DNA of 64,000 nt from Herbaspirillum frisingense GSF30 (GTDB lineage Bacteria; Pseudomonadota; Gammaproteobacteria; Burkholderiales; Burkholderiaceae_D), in assembly GCF_000300975.2 (NCBI RefSeq), contig NZ_AEEC02000014.1, positions 1 to 64,000 of the forward strand, given 5' to 3'. This document shows, piece after piece, positions 29,495-42,261 of the stretch. The stretch's first letter is position 1, and the number at the start of each line of letters is the position of its first letter. The notes under the pieces were generated by a model. That model saw only the letters and a program-made list of their open reading frames with translations, was not told the DNA's origin and ran no database searches. A program made the position numbers and the translations under genes.

Positions 29495-29523
29495 ACTATA
29501 GCAGAACTATTTTCATAGTGGAA
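29495..29523 (-). promoter_or_regulatory. tRNA-Ser promoter candidate
   Basis: TATAGT (29495-29500) with TTCCAC (29518-29523) 17 bases upstream on the minus strand. A start near 29488 leaves a 38-base leader. Confidence 0.45.
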
Positions 29524-29712
29524 TGTTTTTTTGAAAAAACTTTAAAAAAAGAGCTTTTCATCTTCTTGAACCGGAAGCAGCGTGGCGAAAGAATCCTTCT
29601 TCACCTACAAACCGCTCAGACTGCATTTCTCATCATCATCTTGTCATAAATCACTTCTAGCATCCGTAAACTATTTGTCGTTCTTTGGACTCTCAGACCC
29701 GGATTCAGCCAG

Positions 29713-31599
29713 ATGGCGCCCCTATCCAACGCTACCTTCCCGCTCGGCGCAGAAGTCGTCGATCTCATTGCCCGTGCCTCGGGTGCCGCCCTGCGTGGCG
29801 TCGAAGATCCGGACCCGATGCTGTCCCTGCTGCACGAGATCATCGCCCAGCGCAAGCTCTCCGCCCTGTTCCAGCCCATCGTGCGCATGCGCAATGGCGA
29901 AATCCTGGGCTATGAAGGATTGATCCGAGGGCCCTCCAATACTCCCCTGCACTCCCCGCTGGCGCTGTTCAAGGTAGCGCGCGCGCACAACCTGTCGGTG
30001 CAGATGGAATACCTGTGCCGGCACATCGTGCTGACCCGCTTTGCGCAACTCGGCCTGCCGGGCAACCTGTTCCTCAACGTTTCCCCCGGGGCGCTGATGC
30101 AGCCCGAGGCGATCCAGGGCGAAACCCTGCGCTATCTGGAAAAGCTGGGCGTGAATCCGCAGCGCATCATCATCGAGCTGACCGAGAACGAACCTACCTA
30201 CGACTACGCCCTGCTGCGCAATGCCGCCATGCACTACCGCGACATGGGCTTCCAGATCGCCATCGATGATCTCGGTGAAGGCTTTTCCAGCCTGCGCCTG
30301 TGGTCGGAACTGCAGCCGGAATACGTGAAGATCGACATGCACTTCGTGCAGGGCATCAACCACGATCCGATGAAGCTGCAATTCGTGCGCTCGATCCAGG
30401 AGATCGCCGAGAAGTCCGGCTCCATCGTCATCGCCGAAGGCATCGAATCGCAGGCCGAGCTGCTGACCATCCGCGACCTGGGCATCGCCTGCGGCCAGGG
30501 CTACCACATCTCGCGCCCGCTGCCGGAGCCGCCGGTCTCGATCTCGGAAGACGTCACCAAGACCCTGCGCCGCGACAAGGTACCGCTCCATGCCAACAAG
30601 TACGGCCCCGGCAAGCGCAGCGCCACCGTCGCCAAGCTGCTGCGCGAGACGCAATACGTCAGCCCGGAAGTCACCAACGATGCGGCCTACGACATGTTCG
30701 TCAACGATCCGCAGCTGCAGGCCCTGCCGGTGGTCAGCAACGGCTTGCCGATCGGCCTGATCAACCGCTACAGCATGGTGGAGCGCTTCGCCCGCCTGTA
30801 CGGGCGCGAGCTGTACGGCAAGAAGTCCTGCGCCTTCTTCATGGACCCCAATCCCCTGCTGACCGAGCAGGACACCAGCCTGCAAGATCTCTCCAACCTG
30901 CTGGTGCAGGCCGAGACGCACCACCTCTCCAACGGCTTCATCATCACCGACCGGGGCCAGTATGTGGGCCTGGGCACCGGCCACGACCTGCTGCGCGAAA
31001 TCACGCAGATGCAGATCGACGCCGCCCGCCACGCCAATCCGCTCACGCAGTTGCCGGGCAACGTCCCCATCAACGACCACATCGAATACCTGCTGCAAAG
31101 CGGCGTCGAATTCTGCATCTGCTACTGCGACCTGGACCAGTTCAAGCCCTTCAACGATGTCTATGGCTATCGCAAGGGCGACGACATGATCCAGGCTACC
31201 GGCCGCGTGCTGCAGCAGGCCTGCGATCCTGCCCTGGACTTCATCGGCCACATCGGCGGCGACGATTTCCTGATCATGTTCCAGAGCGAAGACTGGGAAA
31301 AGCGCTGCCGCGTCATCCTCGACAACTTCGACGCCGAGGCCCGCGCCTTCTACTACGACGAAGACCTGGCGCGTGGCGGCTACTACACCGAGGATCGCCA
31401 GGGCAACCGGGTGTTCCACCCGCTGGTTTCGGTATCGCTGGGCGCGGTGAAGATCGAGCCTTCGCAATACTCATCACCGCACCAGATCGCCTCGGCCGCC
31501 ACCCGTGCCAAGAAACAGGCCAAGAAGATCCAGGGCAACAGTCTCTTCATCGAGCGCCGCATCCCGGCCACCTTCTCCTGGGCCATGAAGGACGCCTAG
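29713..31599 (+). CDS. EAL-CBS-GGDEF protein, probable cyclic di-GMP phosphodiesterase
   Basis: 628 residues, no membrane segment. The N-terminal EAL domain (about 40-285) keeps the metal and catalytic residues: EGLIR for EAL, FLNVSP, IIELTENE, AIDDLGEGFSSL, KIDMHFV, IAEGIES and QGYH. A CBS pair follows (about 310-440). The C-terminal GGDEF domain reads IGGDDF, with Asp for the usual Glu and no RxxD inhibition site, so it may only bind GTP. I infer hydrolysis of cyclic di-GMP tuned by nucleotides. I see no strong ribosome binding site at the chosen ATG. Convergent serS follows. Confidence 0.9.
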   Translation: MAPLSNATFPLGAEVVDLIARASGAALRGVEDPDPMLSLLHEIIAQRKLSALFQPIVRMRNGEILGYEGLIRGPSNTPLHSPLALFKVARAHNLSVQMEYLCRHIVLTRFAQLGLPGNLFLNVSPGALMQPEAIQGETLRYLEKLGVNPQRIIIELTENEPTYDYALLRNAAMHYRDMGFQIAIDDLGEGFSSLRLWSELQPEYVKIDMHFVQGINHDPMKLQFVRSIQEIAEKSGSIVIAEGIESQAELLTIRDLGIACGQGYHISRPLPEPPVSISEDVTKTLRRDKVPLHANKYGPGKRSATVAKLLRETQYVSPEVTNDAAYDMFVNDPQLQALPVVSNGLPIGLINRYSMVERFARLYGRELYGKKSCAFFMDPNPLLTEQDTSLQDLSNLLVQAETHHLSNGFIITDRGQYVGLGTGHDLLREITQMQIDAARHANPLTQLPGNVPINDHIEYLLQSGVEFCICYCDLDQFKPFNDVYGYRKGDDMIQATGRVLQQACDPALDFIGHIGGDDFLIMFQSEDWEKRCRVILDNFDAEARAFYYDEDLARGGYYTEDRQGNRVFHPLVSVSLGAVKIEPSQYSSPHQIASAATRAKKQAKKIQGNSLFIERRIPATFSWAMKDA

Positions 31600-31639
31600 C
31601 CGGCACGCTCAGGAAAACGTTTTCTCACCCGCACACCCG

Positions 31640-31674
31640 CAAAAAAACGGCCGCCTCATCAACGAGGCGGCCGT
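31640..31674 (-). terminator. Terminator after serS
   Basis: ACGGCCGCCTC / GAGGCGGCCGT perfect 11-bp stem; the minus strand continues with seven T. It lies 28 bases past the serS stop and can also slow plus-strand read-through from the EAL gene. Confidence 0.8.
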
Positions 31675-31701
31675 TCGTGCGTCCTGCAGTGGTACAGCGG
31701 A

Positions 31702-33063
<1,362 letters not shown>

Positions 33064-33178
33064 TCACGGGGTTCCAGCCCCCTTCCCCCGCAAGAAAATG
33101 CTGCGGCCCTGGTAGCGGCCACCGGCCTTGCGGGTTACCATTCGGCCCATTCCCGTCATCCAGAGAGCTTCCCCGCCC

Positions 33179-33802
33179 ATGTCCGACCAGCCCGACCCGC
33201 GCCCGCAGCGCGATGTTCCCGTCCTGTTTTCCCTGCTGGGCCTGGTGGCCGCCTTCGCCGTGGGACTGTGGGCCGGCATCCACTACATGTCCAATGACGC
33301 CAGCCTGTTCTACGGACTGATCGCCGGCCTCTCCTTCGGCGCCGCCTTCGCCTTCGGGCAGCAGATCAAGAACCGCTTCATCCCGCCCAAGGTGCGCAAG
33401 ACCGACTGGAAGGTGCAGGCCCCGGGCGCGGCCGAATTGTCCAGCGGCCGCCTCGCGGCACAGCAGGCGCGCAAGATCAGTGTCGAATTCGACGATCAGG
33501 AAATCCGAACCATGGTGCGTGGCGCCAAGCGCGAAGGCATCGCCTGGAGCGCCATCGACGACGTCACCATCCGCATCAGCGACGACAGCCTGCCCCAGCC
33601 GCAATGGATCATCGCCGGCCAGACGGCCGAGGGTATCAAGGGCGTACTGGTCCCCAACGACGCCGATGGCCTGGAAGAGCTGATGGAAGCGATGAAGCAG
33701 CGCCTGCCCGGCTATGACAACGACAAGAACTATGAGACCGTGATCGCCGCCATGTCCGCCATGGAAGGCAGTTTCCACGTCTGGCACCGGGCGGCCGCCT
33801 GA
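33179..33802 (+). CDS. Uncharacterised two-helix membrane protein
   Basis: 207 residues, family not recognised. Two adjacent hydrophobic segments (about 14-36 and 40-60) follow a short Pro/Arg-rich start. Then comes a basic linker (NRFIPPKVRKTDWKVQ) and a soluble domain with alternating strands (ISVEFDDQEIRTMVRG, WSAIDDVTIRISDD). The soluble half resembles a PH-like or DUF-type membrane-anchored fold, but this is only an impression. It is divergent from serS. Confidence 0.7.
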   Translation: MSDQPDPRPQRDVPVLFSLLGLVAAFAVGLWAGIHYMSNDASLFYGLIAGLSFGAAFAFGQQIKNRFIPPKVRKTDWKVQAPGAAELSSGRLAAQQARKISVEFDDQEIRTMVRGAKREGIAWSAIDDVTIRISDDSLPQPQWIIAGQTAEGIKGVLVPNDADGLEELMEAMKQRLPGYDNDKNYETVIAAMSAMEGSFHVWHRAAA

Positions 33803-33838
33803 TCTCAAGCCTGAGGCATCAGGCCCTGCCGGTACGGA

Positions 33839-34783
33839 TCAGCCTGGTTCGCCCGCATCCGCCATGGTTGGCTCCCGGGCCAGCCTTTCTGCCAGGAAGT
33901 TGACGAAAGCCCCCAGCCGCGGCGGCAGGTGGCGGGTCGCCGGATAGAGCGCCCACAGATCGCCGCAATAGTGCGTCCTGAAACCCCATTGCGGCAGGAC
34001 CTGGACGATACGCCCCTGCGTCAGCGCCTCCCGGGCGACGAAATACGGCAGGCTGCCGATACCGAGATGGCGCAGCACTGCATCCAGTCGCACCCCGGTA
34101 TGGTTGGCCGCATAACGCCCCCGCACCTCGACCGTGACCCGTTCGCCCTGCCGGCGGAAGCGCCAGCGCGCGTCCCCGGGCGCCTCGCCGAGGTAGATGC
34201 AGGAATGTGTCTTGAGTCCCTGTGGATGCTGAGGCGTCCCGTGCTGCGCCAGGTACTCCGGCGTGGCGCACAGCAGGTGCTCGATGCGCGTCAGCCTGCG
34301 GCCCATCAGGCCCGGCGGCGGCTGGTCGGTGATGCGGATGGCCAGATCCACCTCCTCATCGATCAGATCCATGTAGCGGTCTTCCAGCCTCAACAGGACG
34401 TCCACCCTGGGATGGGCGGCAAGGAAATCCGGCACATGCGGATGTACCAGGTAATGCCCGACCGCCTTGGGCACGCTCACCCTGACCTGCCCCTGCGGCG
34501 CGGCATCAAAACCACCGGAGGCGGCCAGCACCGATTGCGCGGCGTCCAGCATTTCCCGGCAACGCTGGTGGATGTCACGCCCGCTCTCGCTCAGCCGCAG
34601 CTTGCGGGTGGTTCGTTGCAGCAACTGCGTGCCGAGTGCCTTTTCCAGGCGTGCAATGGCCCGGCTGACAGCCGAGGGCGTCGCGCCCAGCTGGCGTGCC
34701 GCTTCCGAGAAACTGCCCGTCTCCACCACCTTGGCAAAGACAGCCATTTCGTTGAGCAGGGCGATGCTTTGATTTGTGCTCAT
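33839..34783 (-). CDS. LysR family transcriptional regulator
   Basis: 314 residues. The N-terminal helix-turn-helix reads FAKVVETGSFSEAARQLGATP and SAVSRAIARLEKALG. The effector domain is of the CrgA/DsdC-like group (VRVSVPKAVGHYLVHPHVPDFL). It is divergent from the AlaX-like gene with 95 bases between them, so that gene is a possible target. The effector is unknown. Confidence 0.92.
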   Translation of the reverse strand: MSTNQSIALLNEMAVFAKVVETGSFSEAARQLGATPSAVSRAIARLEKALGTQLLQRTTRKLRLSESGRDIHQRCREMLDAAQSVLAASGGFDAAPQGQVRVSVPKAVGHYLVHPHVPDFLAAHPRVDVLLRLEDRYMDLIDEEVDLAIRITDQPPPGLMGRRLTRIEHLLCATPEYLAQHGTPQHPQGLKTHSCIYLGEAPGDARWRFRRQGERVTVEVRGRYAANHTGVRLDAVLRHLGIGSLPYFVAREALTQGRIVQVLPQWGFRTHYCGDLWALYPATRHLPPRLGAFVNFLAERLAREPTMADAGEPG

Positions 34784-34878
34784 GGGGCAAAGATTATTTG
34801 CTTGGGTAATGGATTATCGCAACTTCACCCGGGCGATACAATTCCCATCCCTCTCCCTGATCGACCGAAAGGCCAGCC

Positions 34879-35517
34879 GTGACCGACCGCCTCTACCTGA
34901 CCCAGCCGACGCTGGAAGCCGATACCGAAGTGTTGAGCTGCACTCCCCTGGAAGATGGTCGCTACGCGGTTCACCTGGCGGCCACGCCGTTTCATCCGCA
35001 GGGCGGCGGCCAGCCCAGCGATGTCGGCTGGCTGGGCGAAGTCGAGGTAACGAAGGTCGTGAGCGAAGGCGACGAGATCATCCATTACACCAGCGCGGCC
35101 GTTGCAGCCGGCCCGATCCGCGCCAGGGTGGATGCCCAGCCACGGCAGCTGCATGCGCGGCTACATTCCGGTGGGCATGTGATCGGCTATGTGATGGCAC
35201 AACTGGGATGGCGCGCCACCAAGGCTCACCACTGGCCAGGGGAAGGTCGTGTCGTCGGCGTCAGCGCCCCCGACGCCGGCGCGCAGGAACTGGAAGCGGC
35301 AGAGATCGAACACCGCTGCAATGCCCTCATTGCCGACGACCTGGCCTGCGCGCTCTCCAGCGAAGGTGGACGCCGCCAGGTCGGTTTCGGCGCCCTGCCC
35401 GCCTATCCCTGCGGCGGCACGCATGTGGCGTCACTGGGCGAGATCGGCAGGATCGCCATCCAGTCGGTACGAGTGAAAAAGGGTGAGGCCTCGATCCGCT
35501 ACGATGTGGTGGCCTGA
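34879..35517 (+). CDS. Alanyl-tRNA editing protein, AlaX-like
   Basis: 212 residues. A free-standing editing domain that hydrolyses mischarged tRNA-Ala (seryl or glycyl). The zinc ligands are in place: HSGGHVIG gives the H-x3-H pair, and PCGGTH gives the Cys-x3-His pair. An N-terminal beta-barrel part (FHPQGGGQPSDVG) is as in AlaRS. It is divergent from a LysR regulator. Its TGA stop lies in the loop of a 7-bp perfect hairpin (35508-35524). Confidence 0.93.
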   Translation: MTDRLYLTQPTLEADTEVLSCTPLEDGRYAVHLAATPFHPQGGGQPSDVGWLGEVEVTKVVSEGDEIIHYTSAAVAAGPIRARVDAQPRQLHARLHSGGHVIGYVMAQLGWRATKAHHWPGEGRVVGVSAPDAGAQELEAAEIEHRCNALIADDLACALSSEGGRRQVGFGALPAYPCGGTHVASLGEIGRIAIQSVRVKKGEASIRYDVVA

Positions 35518-35524
35518 GGCCACC
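35508..35524. terminator. Small hairpin over the AlaX stop codon
   Basis: GGTGGCC / GGCCACC with TGA as the 3-base loop. It sits between the convergent AlaX and rarA genes. No T run follows, so termination strength is doubtful. Confidence 0.35.
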
Positions 35525-35538
35525 TTCTACGGTCGCAC

Positions 35539-36843
35539 TCAGTCGTTACCGGCTTCCTCATCCCACTTGCGCAGGGTCGCCAGCTTCTCGCCGATCTTGA
35601 TCTCCAGCCCACGCGGCACCGGCTGATACCAGCCCGGCTCATCGATGCCATCCGGCAGATAGGTCTCCCCGGCAGCATAGGCATTGGGTTCGTCATGGGC
35701 ATAACGGTATTCATGTCCGTAGCCCAGTTCCTTCATCAGCTTGGTCGGCGCATTGCGCAGGTGCACCGGTACCTCGCGGCTCTTGTCCTGCTTCACGAAG
35801 GCGCGGGCGGCATTGTAGGCGTTGTAGCCGGCATTGCTCTTGGCCGCCACGGCCAGGTAGATCACCGCCTGGCCCAGCGCCAGCTCGCCTTCGGGGCTTC
35901 CCAGACGTTCGAAGGTCAGCGCGGCGTCGTTGGCGATCTGCATGGCACGGGGGTCGGCCAGGCCGATGTCCTCCCAGGCCATGCGCACGATGCGGCGTGA
36001 CAGGTAGCGCGGATCGGCGCCGCCGTCCAGCATGCGGGTCAGCCAGTACAGCGCCGCGTCCGGGTGGGAACCGCGCACCGACTTATGCAGGGCTGAAATC
36101 TGGTCATAGAAATTGTCACCGCCCTTGTCGAAACGGCGGCTGTTCAGGGTCAGCGCATTTTGCAGGAAATCGGCCGTCACCAGCACCGTACCGGTGGTGC
36201 GGGCAGCGGTTTCAGTCTGCTCCAGCAGGTTCAGGAAGCGACGTGCATCGCCGTCGGCGTAGCCGATGATGGTATCGGTGGCCTGCTCGTCGAAGTGCAG
36301 CTCGCCCAGCGCCTTTTCCTGGGCGCGCTTGAGCAGGAGCCGCAGTTCGTCGTCGCTCAGGGACTTGAGCACATACACCTGCGCCCGCGACAGCAGCGCC
36401 GAGTTGACCTCGAAAGAGGGATTCTCGGTGGTGGCGCCGATGAAGGTCACCAGGCCGCTCTCGGCGTAGGGTAGCAGCGCATCCTGCTGCGACTTGTTGA
36501 AGCGATGGATTTCATCCACGAACAGGATGGTGTGCTTGCCCATGGCCAGGTTCTGCTCGGCCTGTTCCATCGCCGCACGGATATCCTTGACCCCCGAGAA
36601 CACCGCTGACAAGGCGATGAATTCGCACTGGAAGGCCGTTGCCGTCAGGCGCGCCAGCGTGGTCTTGCCCACCCCCGGCGGCCCCCAGAAGATCATGGAA
36701 TGCGGCTTGCCCGACTGAAACGCCAGGCGCAAGGGCTTGCCTTCGCCCAGCAGGTGCGATTGGCCGATGACCTCGTCCAGCGTCTTGGGACGCAGGGCTT
36801 CGGCCAGCGGCGCGGCGGGTTCTTGTGCAAACAGGTCAGCCAT
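35539..36843 (-). CDS. rarA: Replication-associated recombination protein A (MgsA/RarA AAA+ ATPase)
   Basis: Clamp-loader-like ATPase that acts at stalled forks and helps restart replication. Walker A is GPPGVGKTTLA, Walker B is ILFVDEIHRFNKSQQD, and sensor 1 is TFIGATTENPSFEVN. The C-terminal tetramerisation domain includes MGHEYRYAHDEPN-like sequence (GYGHEYRYAHDEP). At 434 residues it is normal. It lies in the conserved serS-rarA-lolA-ftsK neighbourhood, although here a ferredoxin gene and inversions break the run. Confidence 0.95.
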   Translation of the reverse strand: MADLFAQEPAAPLAEALRPKTLDEVIGQSHLLGEGKPLRLAFQSGKPHSMIFWGPPGVGKTTLARLTATAFQCEFIALSAVFSGVKDIRAAMEQAEQNLAMGKHTILFVDEIHRFNKSQQDALLPYAESGLVTFIGATTENPSFEVNSALLSRAQVYVLKSLSDDELRLLLKRAQEKALGELHFDEQATDTIIGYADGDARRFLNLLEQTETAARTTGTVLVTADFLQNALTLNSRRFDKGGDNFYDQISALHKSVRGSHPDAALYWLTRMLDGGADPRYLSRRIVRMAWEDIGLADPRAMQIANDAALTFERLGSPEGELALGQAVIYLAVAAKSNAGYNAYNAARAFVKQDKSREVPVHLRNAPTKLMKELGYGHEYRYAHDEPNAYAAGETYLPDGIDEPGWYQPVPRGLEIKIGEKLATLRKWDEEAGND

Positions 36844-37102
36844 GCGGGGGCTCCCCGGCCAGACTGGTTGCGTGGTCCGGCGATGGCGAGCGCATCGGGG
36901 CGGTCTCGAAAATCGGTTTCATGTTCTTTCAGGATGCGGGCGCGGCGCCGGATTGCAAGGCGCATTCGCCAAAGGCCGTAGTCTAACGCAGCAGCGGGAC
37001 GATGAGGGCAGATGGCGGGCAGAGGGCTGGCAGAGGGCAGCAGGCATCGGGCGCAAGCGTTACAATGCCGCCTGCCCTTTTGACTGCCCACCCCGAATTG
37101 CC

Positions 37103-37441
37103 ATGCCCTTCGTCGTCACCGATTCCTGTATCCAGTGCAAGTACACCGATTGCGTCAGCGTCTGCCCCATGGACTGTTTCATGGAGGGGCCAAATTTCCT
37201 GGTCATCGATCCGGACGGCTGCATCGATTGTTCCATGTGCGTACCGGAATGCCCGGTCGGGGCCATCTACAACGCCACTGATCTGCCGACGGCGCTGGCG
37301 CACTTCGAGGACCTCAACGCCAAGCTGGCCAGGCAAGCCGGCTGGAAGCCCATCACCCAGGCCAAGGCGCCCCTGCCGGAACATGCGCAATGGAAGGACC
37401 GGACCGACAAGCTCCCGCTGCTGCAGATGCCGCCGGCCTGA
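37103..37441 (+). CDS. fdxA: Seven-iron ferredoxin FdxA
   Basis: 112 residues, electron carrier. Two cluster motifs are visible: CIQCKYTDCVSVCPMDC for a 3Fe-4S cluster and CIDCSMCVPECP for a 4Fe-4S cluster, followed by the long C-terminal tail of FdxA proteins (LAHFEDLNAKLARQAGW). A TACAAT box at 37061-37066 may be its -10. It is divergent from rarA and convergent with lolA. Confidence 0.95.
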   Translation: MPFVVTDSCIQCKYTDCVSVCPMDCFMEGPNFLVIDPDGCIDCSMCVPECPVGAIYNATDLPTALAHFEDLNAKLARQAGWKPITQAKAPLPEHAQWKDRTDKLPLLQMPPA

Positions 37442-37462
37442 TCCGCCCTCTTCAAAAACCAA

Positions 37463-37494
37463 ACAGCCCCGCAGGCTCGCGCTTGCGGGGCTGT
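37463..37494. terminator. Bidirectional terminator between fdxA and lolA
   Basis: ACAGCCCCGCA / TGCGGGGCTGT perfect 11-bp stem with a 10-base loop. The minus strand continues TTTGGTTTTTG, the plus strand TGCTTT. Confidence 0.75.
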
Positions 37495-37514
37495 TGCTTT
37501 GGAGCGCGGCGGGG

Positions 37515-38234
37515 TCAGTTGTCGAACACGTCCGCGCCCTTGGGGACCACGAAATTGAAGCTGTTGCCCTTCAGCGAAGGGTTCTTCTCGAAGCTGTCGA
37601 AAGTCAGCACCGACACCTGGCCGAAGGAATCATGCAATTCCATCGCCACCGGCGTGCCGTTCTTCAAGCCGATACCGATGTTGTCGAAGGTGGTATCACG
37701 GCTCTTGGGGGTGGCTTGCAGCCATTCCAGGCCATCCTTGTTGCCGGCTTCCTTCAAGGTAAAGTTCTTTTCCAGGTCGTTGCTGCCGAACAGGATCGCG
37801 GCCGGGGAAGAACCCAGCGCATTGCCCAGCTTCTTGGTGGTGACCTGGTTCAGGTCCTTGTCGTAGATGAAGAGTTTTTCTCCATCGGCCTGGATCACCT
37901 GCTCATAGGGTTTCTGGTAGGTCCAGATGAACTTGCCCGGGCGCGAAAACACGAAGCTGCCGCTGGAGGTATTGACTACCTTGGATGTGCCGTTCTCGTT
38001 GCGCACCATGCGCTGGGTGAAGCTGCCCTTGGCCGATTGCGTGCTGCTGACGAATTGCTTGAACTGGTCCAGCGCGGCGGCCGAAGCACGGCCCGGCGTG
38101 AGCGCGGTGATGGCGATGGCACCGGCCACGGCCAGTGCCGAGAGGCCGGCAGCCATGACCATGCGGCGCAGCTTGAGGTTGAGGGTGCGGGCTTGCGCGG
38201 GACGCGAGCGCAAAGCGGTTCTGGAATTGTCCAT
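37515..38234 (-). CDS. lolA: Outer-membrane lipoprotein carrier protein
   Basis: Periplasmic chaperone that takes lipoproteins from LolCDE to the outer membrane. The 239-residue form begins with a 24-residue basic stretch before a signal peptide (VMAAGLSALAVAGAIAITAL ending at ASA). Starts at the internal Met 25 or 27 would give a conventional signal peptide. The mature part shows GSFTQRMVRN, GSFVFSRPGKFIWTY and the C-terminal FNFVVPKGADV. It follows ftsK, as in many proteobacteria. Confidence 0.93.
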   Translation of the reverse strand: MDNSRTALRSRPAQARTLNLKLRRMVMAAGLSALAVAGAIAITALTPGRASAAALDQFKQFVSSTQSAKGSFTQRMVRNENGTSKVVNTSSGSFVFSRPGKFIWTYQKPYEQVIQADGEKLFIYDKDLNQVTTKKLGNALGSSPAAILFGSNDLEKNFTLKEAGNKDGLEWLQATPKSRDTTFDNIGIGLKNGTPVAMELHDSFGQVSVLTFDSFEKNPSLKGNSFNFVVPKGADVFDN

Positions 38235-38344
38235 GTTGTTCGATTCCTTCTTGATTGATCCACCCGGAGGTGGCAGCCGGCGCGAAAGTGGCCGGCCTTC
38301 AGGGCGTGGTGGAAGACGTCCGCGACGATGCCGATGCGGACTTC

Positions 38345-40684
38345 CTATTCGGCTGCATCCGCGGCACCCGCCGGCACCAGGATTTCACGGTTGCCGTTGG
38401 ATTGCATGGTGGATACCAGTCCGCTCTGCTCCATCTGCTCCAGCAGGCGCGCGGCACGGTTGTAGCCGATGCGCAGATGACGCTGCACCAGCGAGATCGA
38501 GGCACGGCGATGCTTGAGGACCACGGCCACGGCCTGGTCGTACATCTCGTCGCCTTCGCCGCCACCGGCGCCGGCTGCGGCACCACTGCCACCGCCGTCG
38601 GCGTCTTCCAGCACGCCTCCCTCTAGGATGCCCTCGATGTAATTCGGTTCCCCCTGGGATTTCAGGTGTTCCACCACCCGGTGCACTTCATCGTCGGAGA
38701 CAAAGGCGCCGTGCACCCGTACCGGCAGGCCGGTGCCAGGCGGGTTGTAGAGCATGTCGCCCATGCCCAGCAGGGTCTCGGCGCCCATCTGGTCGAGGAT
38801 GGTGCGGGAATCGATCTTGGACGACACCTGGAAGGCGATGCGGGTCGGTACGTTGGCCTTGATCAGGCCGGTGATCACGTCCACCGAGGGCCGCTGGGTC
38901 GCCAGGATCAGGTGGATGCCTGCGGCGCGCGCCTTCTGGGCGATGCGGGCGATCAGTTCTTCCACCTTCTTGCCCACCACCATCATCAGGTCGGCCAGTT
39001 CGTCGATGATGATGACGATGGTTTCCAGCTGCTCCAGCGGTTCCGGTGCATCCGGGGTGAGGCTGAAGGGGTTGGGGATCTTCTCGCCGCGCTTGTCGGC
39101 GTCCGCGATCTTCTGGTTGTAGCCGGCCAGGTTGCGCACGCCCAGCTTGGACATCTTCTTGTAGCGGCGCTCCATCTCTTCCACCGCCCAGTTCAGGGCG
39201 TGGCCGGCCTGGCGCATGTCGGTCACCACGGGCGCCAAGAGATGCGGGATGCCTTCGTAGATCGACAATTCCAGCATCTTGGGGTCGATCAGGATCAGGC
39301 GCACCTGGCGTGGCGAGGACTTGTACAGCAGCGACAGGATGGTGGCGTTGATGCCGACCGACTTGCCCGAACCGGTGGTGCCGGCCACCAGCAGGTGGGG
39401 CATCTTGGCCAGGTCGGCTACCACCGGATTGCCGGCGATGTCCTTGCCCAGCGCCACGGTGAGGCTGGAGTGGCTGTCGTTGTAGACCTTGGAGCCGAGG
39501 ATTTCGGTCAGGCGTACGATCTGGCGCTTGGGGTTGGGCAACTCCAGGCCCATGTAATTCTTGCCCTGGATGACTTCCACCACGCGGATCGAGGTCAGCG
39601 ACAGCGAGCGCGCCAGGTCGCGCGCCAGGTTAACGATCTGGCTGCCCTTGACGCCGGTGGCCGGTTCGATCTCGTAGCGGGTGATCACCGGGCCGGGATA
39701 GGCGGCCACCACCTTGACCTCGACGCCGAAGTCGGAAAGCTTCTTCTCGATCAGCCGGCTGGTGAATTCCAGGGTCTCTACCGACACCGTCTGCTGCGAT
39801 GGCGGCGCTTCATCCAGCAGCGACAGCGGCGGCAGTTCGCTGTTGAGGTCGTCGAACAGGCTGGTCTGTTTTTCCTTCTGCACGCGGTCCGACTTCTGCA
39901 CTTCCACGATCTGCGGTTCGATGCGGATCGGCGGTGCCTCGACGATCTTGGCGCGCTCCTGGACCACGGTTTCCTCGCGCTTGACGGCGGCTTCCTGGCC
40001 GGCGCGACGGTCGGCGCGGGCGGCGAAGAAATCGCGCACCCAGAACAGGCCGTCCTCGATCAGGCCGCCGATGCGCTCCACCGCTGCCAGCCAGGACACC
40101 TGGAACAGCAGCGAGAACCCCAGCCCGAACAGCAACAACAGCAGCAACGTCGAACCGGTAAAGCCGAAGGTCGGCTGCATGCCGGCACCGATCATCTCGC
40201 CCAGCACGCCGCCGGAGGAATGCGGCAGCTTGGGAGTAAAACGGTGCATGCGGGTGAATTCGATACCCATGCTGCCGGTGAGCATGAAGACGAAGCCGAC
40301 GGCGCGGATCAGCGGTTCCTGCTGGTGCTCCGGCTCGACCGGCTGCTCCACCAGGAAACGGTTGGACAGGCGGCGATAGCCGGTCCACACCGAACGCGCC
40401 ACCAGCACGCACCACCACCAGGCCGACAGGCCAAAGATATAGAGCATCAGGTCGGCCATCCAGGCGCCCACCCGGCCGCCCCAGTTACCCACGCGCGGCA
40501 CCGAACTGGCCACCGACCAGCCGGGGTCGGTCTTGGAATAGGTCAGCAGGATCAGTACCAGGTAGAGCAGCAAGGCCGCCAGCGCCAGCCAGCGTGCCTC
40601 CGATAGCAACCGCACCAGGCGACTGGGCATAGGAGGCGCCGGGGCCTTGGTATTGCGGATGTGGGCTTGACTCGTCTTCGACAT
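38345..40684 (-). CDS. ftsK: DNA translocase FtsK
   Basis: Septum-anchored DNA pump that aligns chromosome ends and activates XerCD at dif. 779 residues. Four N-terminal membrane helices (about 30-200) are followed by a linker rich in charged residues. The RecA-like motor carries Walker [12 protein letters not shown] and Walker [14 protein letters not shown]. The C-terminal gamma winged helix ([23 protein letters not shown]) reads KOPS sites. The start [11 protein letters not shown] at 40684 is preferred to an upstream in-frame ATG. lolA follows 110 bases later. Confidence 0.97.
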   Translation of the reverse strand: MSKTSQAHIRNTKAPAPPMPSRLVRLLSEARWLALAALLLYLVLILLTYSKTDPGWSVASSVPRVGNWGGRVGAWMADLMLYIFGLSAWWWCVLVARSVWTGYRRLSNRFLVEQPVEPEHQQEPLIRAVGFVFMLTGSMGIEFTRMHRFTPKLPHSSGGVLGEMIGAGMQPTFGFTGSTLLLLLLFGLGFSLLFQVSWLAAVERIGGLIEDGLFWVRDFFAARADRRAGQEAAVKREETVVQERAKIVEAPPIRIEPQIVEVQKSDRVQKEKQTSLFDDLNSELPPLSLLDEAPPSQQTVSVETLEFTSRLIEKKLSDFGVEVKVVAAYPGPVITRYEIEPATGVKGSQIVNLARDLARSLSLTSIRVVEVIQGKNYMGLELPNPKRQIVRLTEILGSKVYNDSHSSLTVALGKDIAGNPVVADLAKMPHLLVAGTTGSGKSVGINATILSLLYKSSPRQVRLILIDPKMLELSIYEGIPHLLAPVVTDMRQAGHALNWAVEEMERRYKKMSKLGVRNLAGYNQKIADADKRGEKIPNPFSLTPDAPEPLEQLETIVIIIDELADLMMVVGKKVEELIARIAQKARAAGIHLILATQRPSVDVITGLIKANVPTRIAFQVSSKIDSRTILDQMGAETLLGMGDMLYNPPGTGLPVRVHGAFVSDDEVHRVVEHLKSQGEPNYIEGILEGGVLEDADGGGSGAAAGAGGGEGDEMYDQAVAVVLKHRRASISLVQRHLRIGYNRAARLLEQMEQSGLVSTMQSNGNREILVPAGAADAAE

Positions 40685-42116
<1,432 letters not shown>

Positions 42117-42160
42117 AAAATGCTGCGCTGCGAGAACTCGTAGCGCAACAAGGCATCAAA

Positions 42161-42195
42161 ACGCCGGTGACGAGTATTCGTCCCGGCGTTTTTTG
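42161..42195 (+). terminator. Terminator after trxB
   Basis: ACGCCGG-T-GACGA / TCGTC-CCGGCGT with TTTTTT following. A second hairpin of 11 pairs with a 2-base centre (TGCGCTGCGAG / CTCGTAGCGCA, 42123-42146) lies just before it. Confidence 0.8.
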
Positions 42196-42261
42196 TTTAC
42201 ATTAAGCTTATTCTAAAGACAACAAAAGCGCCCTTCCCCTCATTTCAACAAGGAAAGCACC

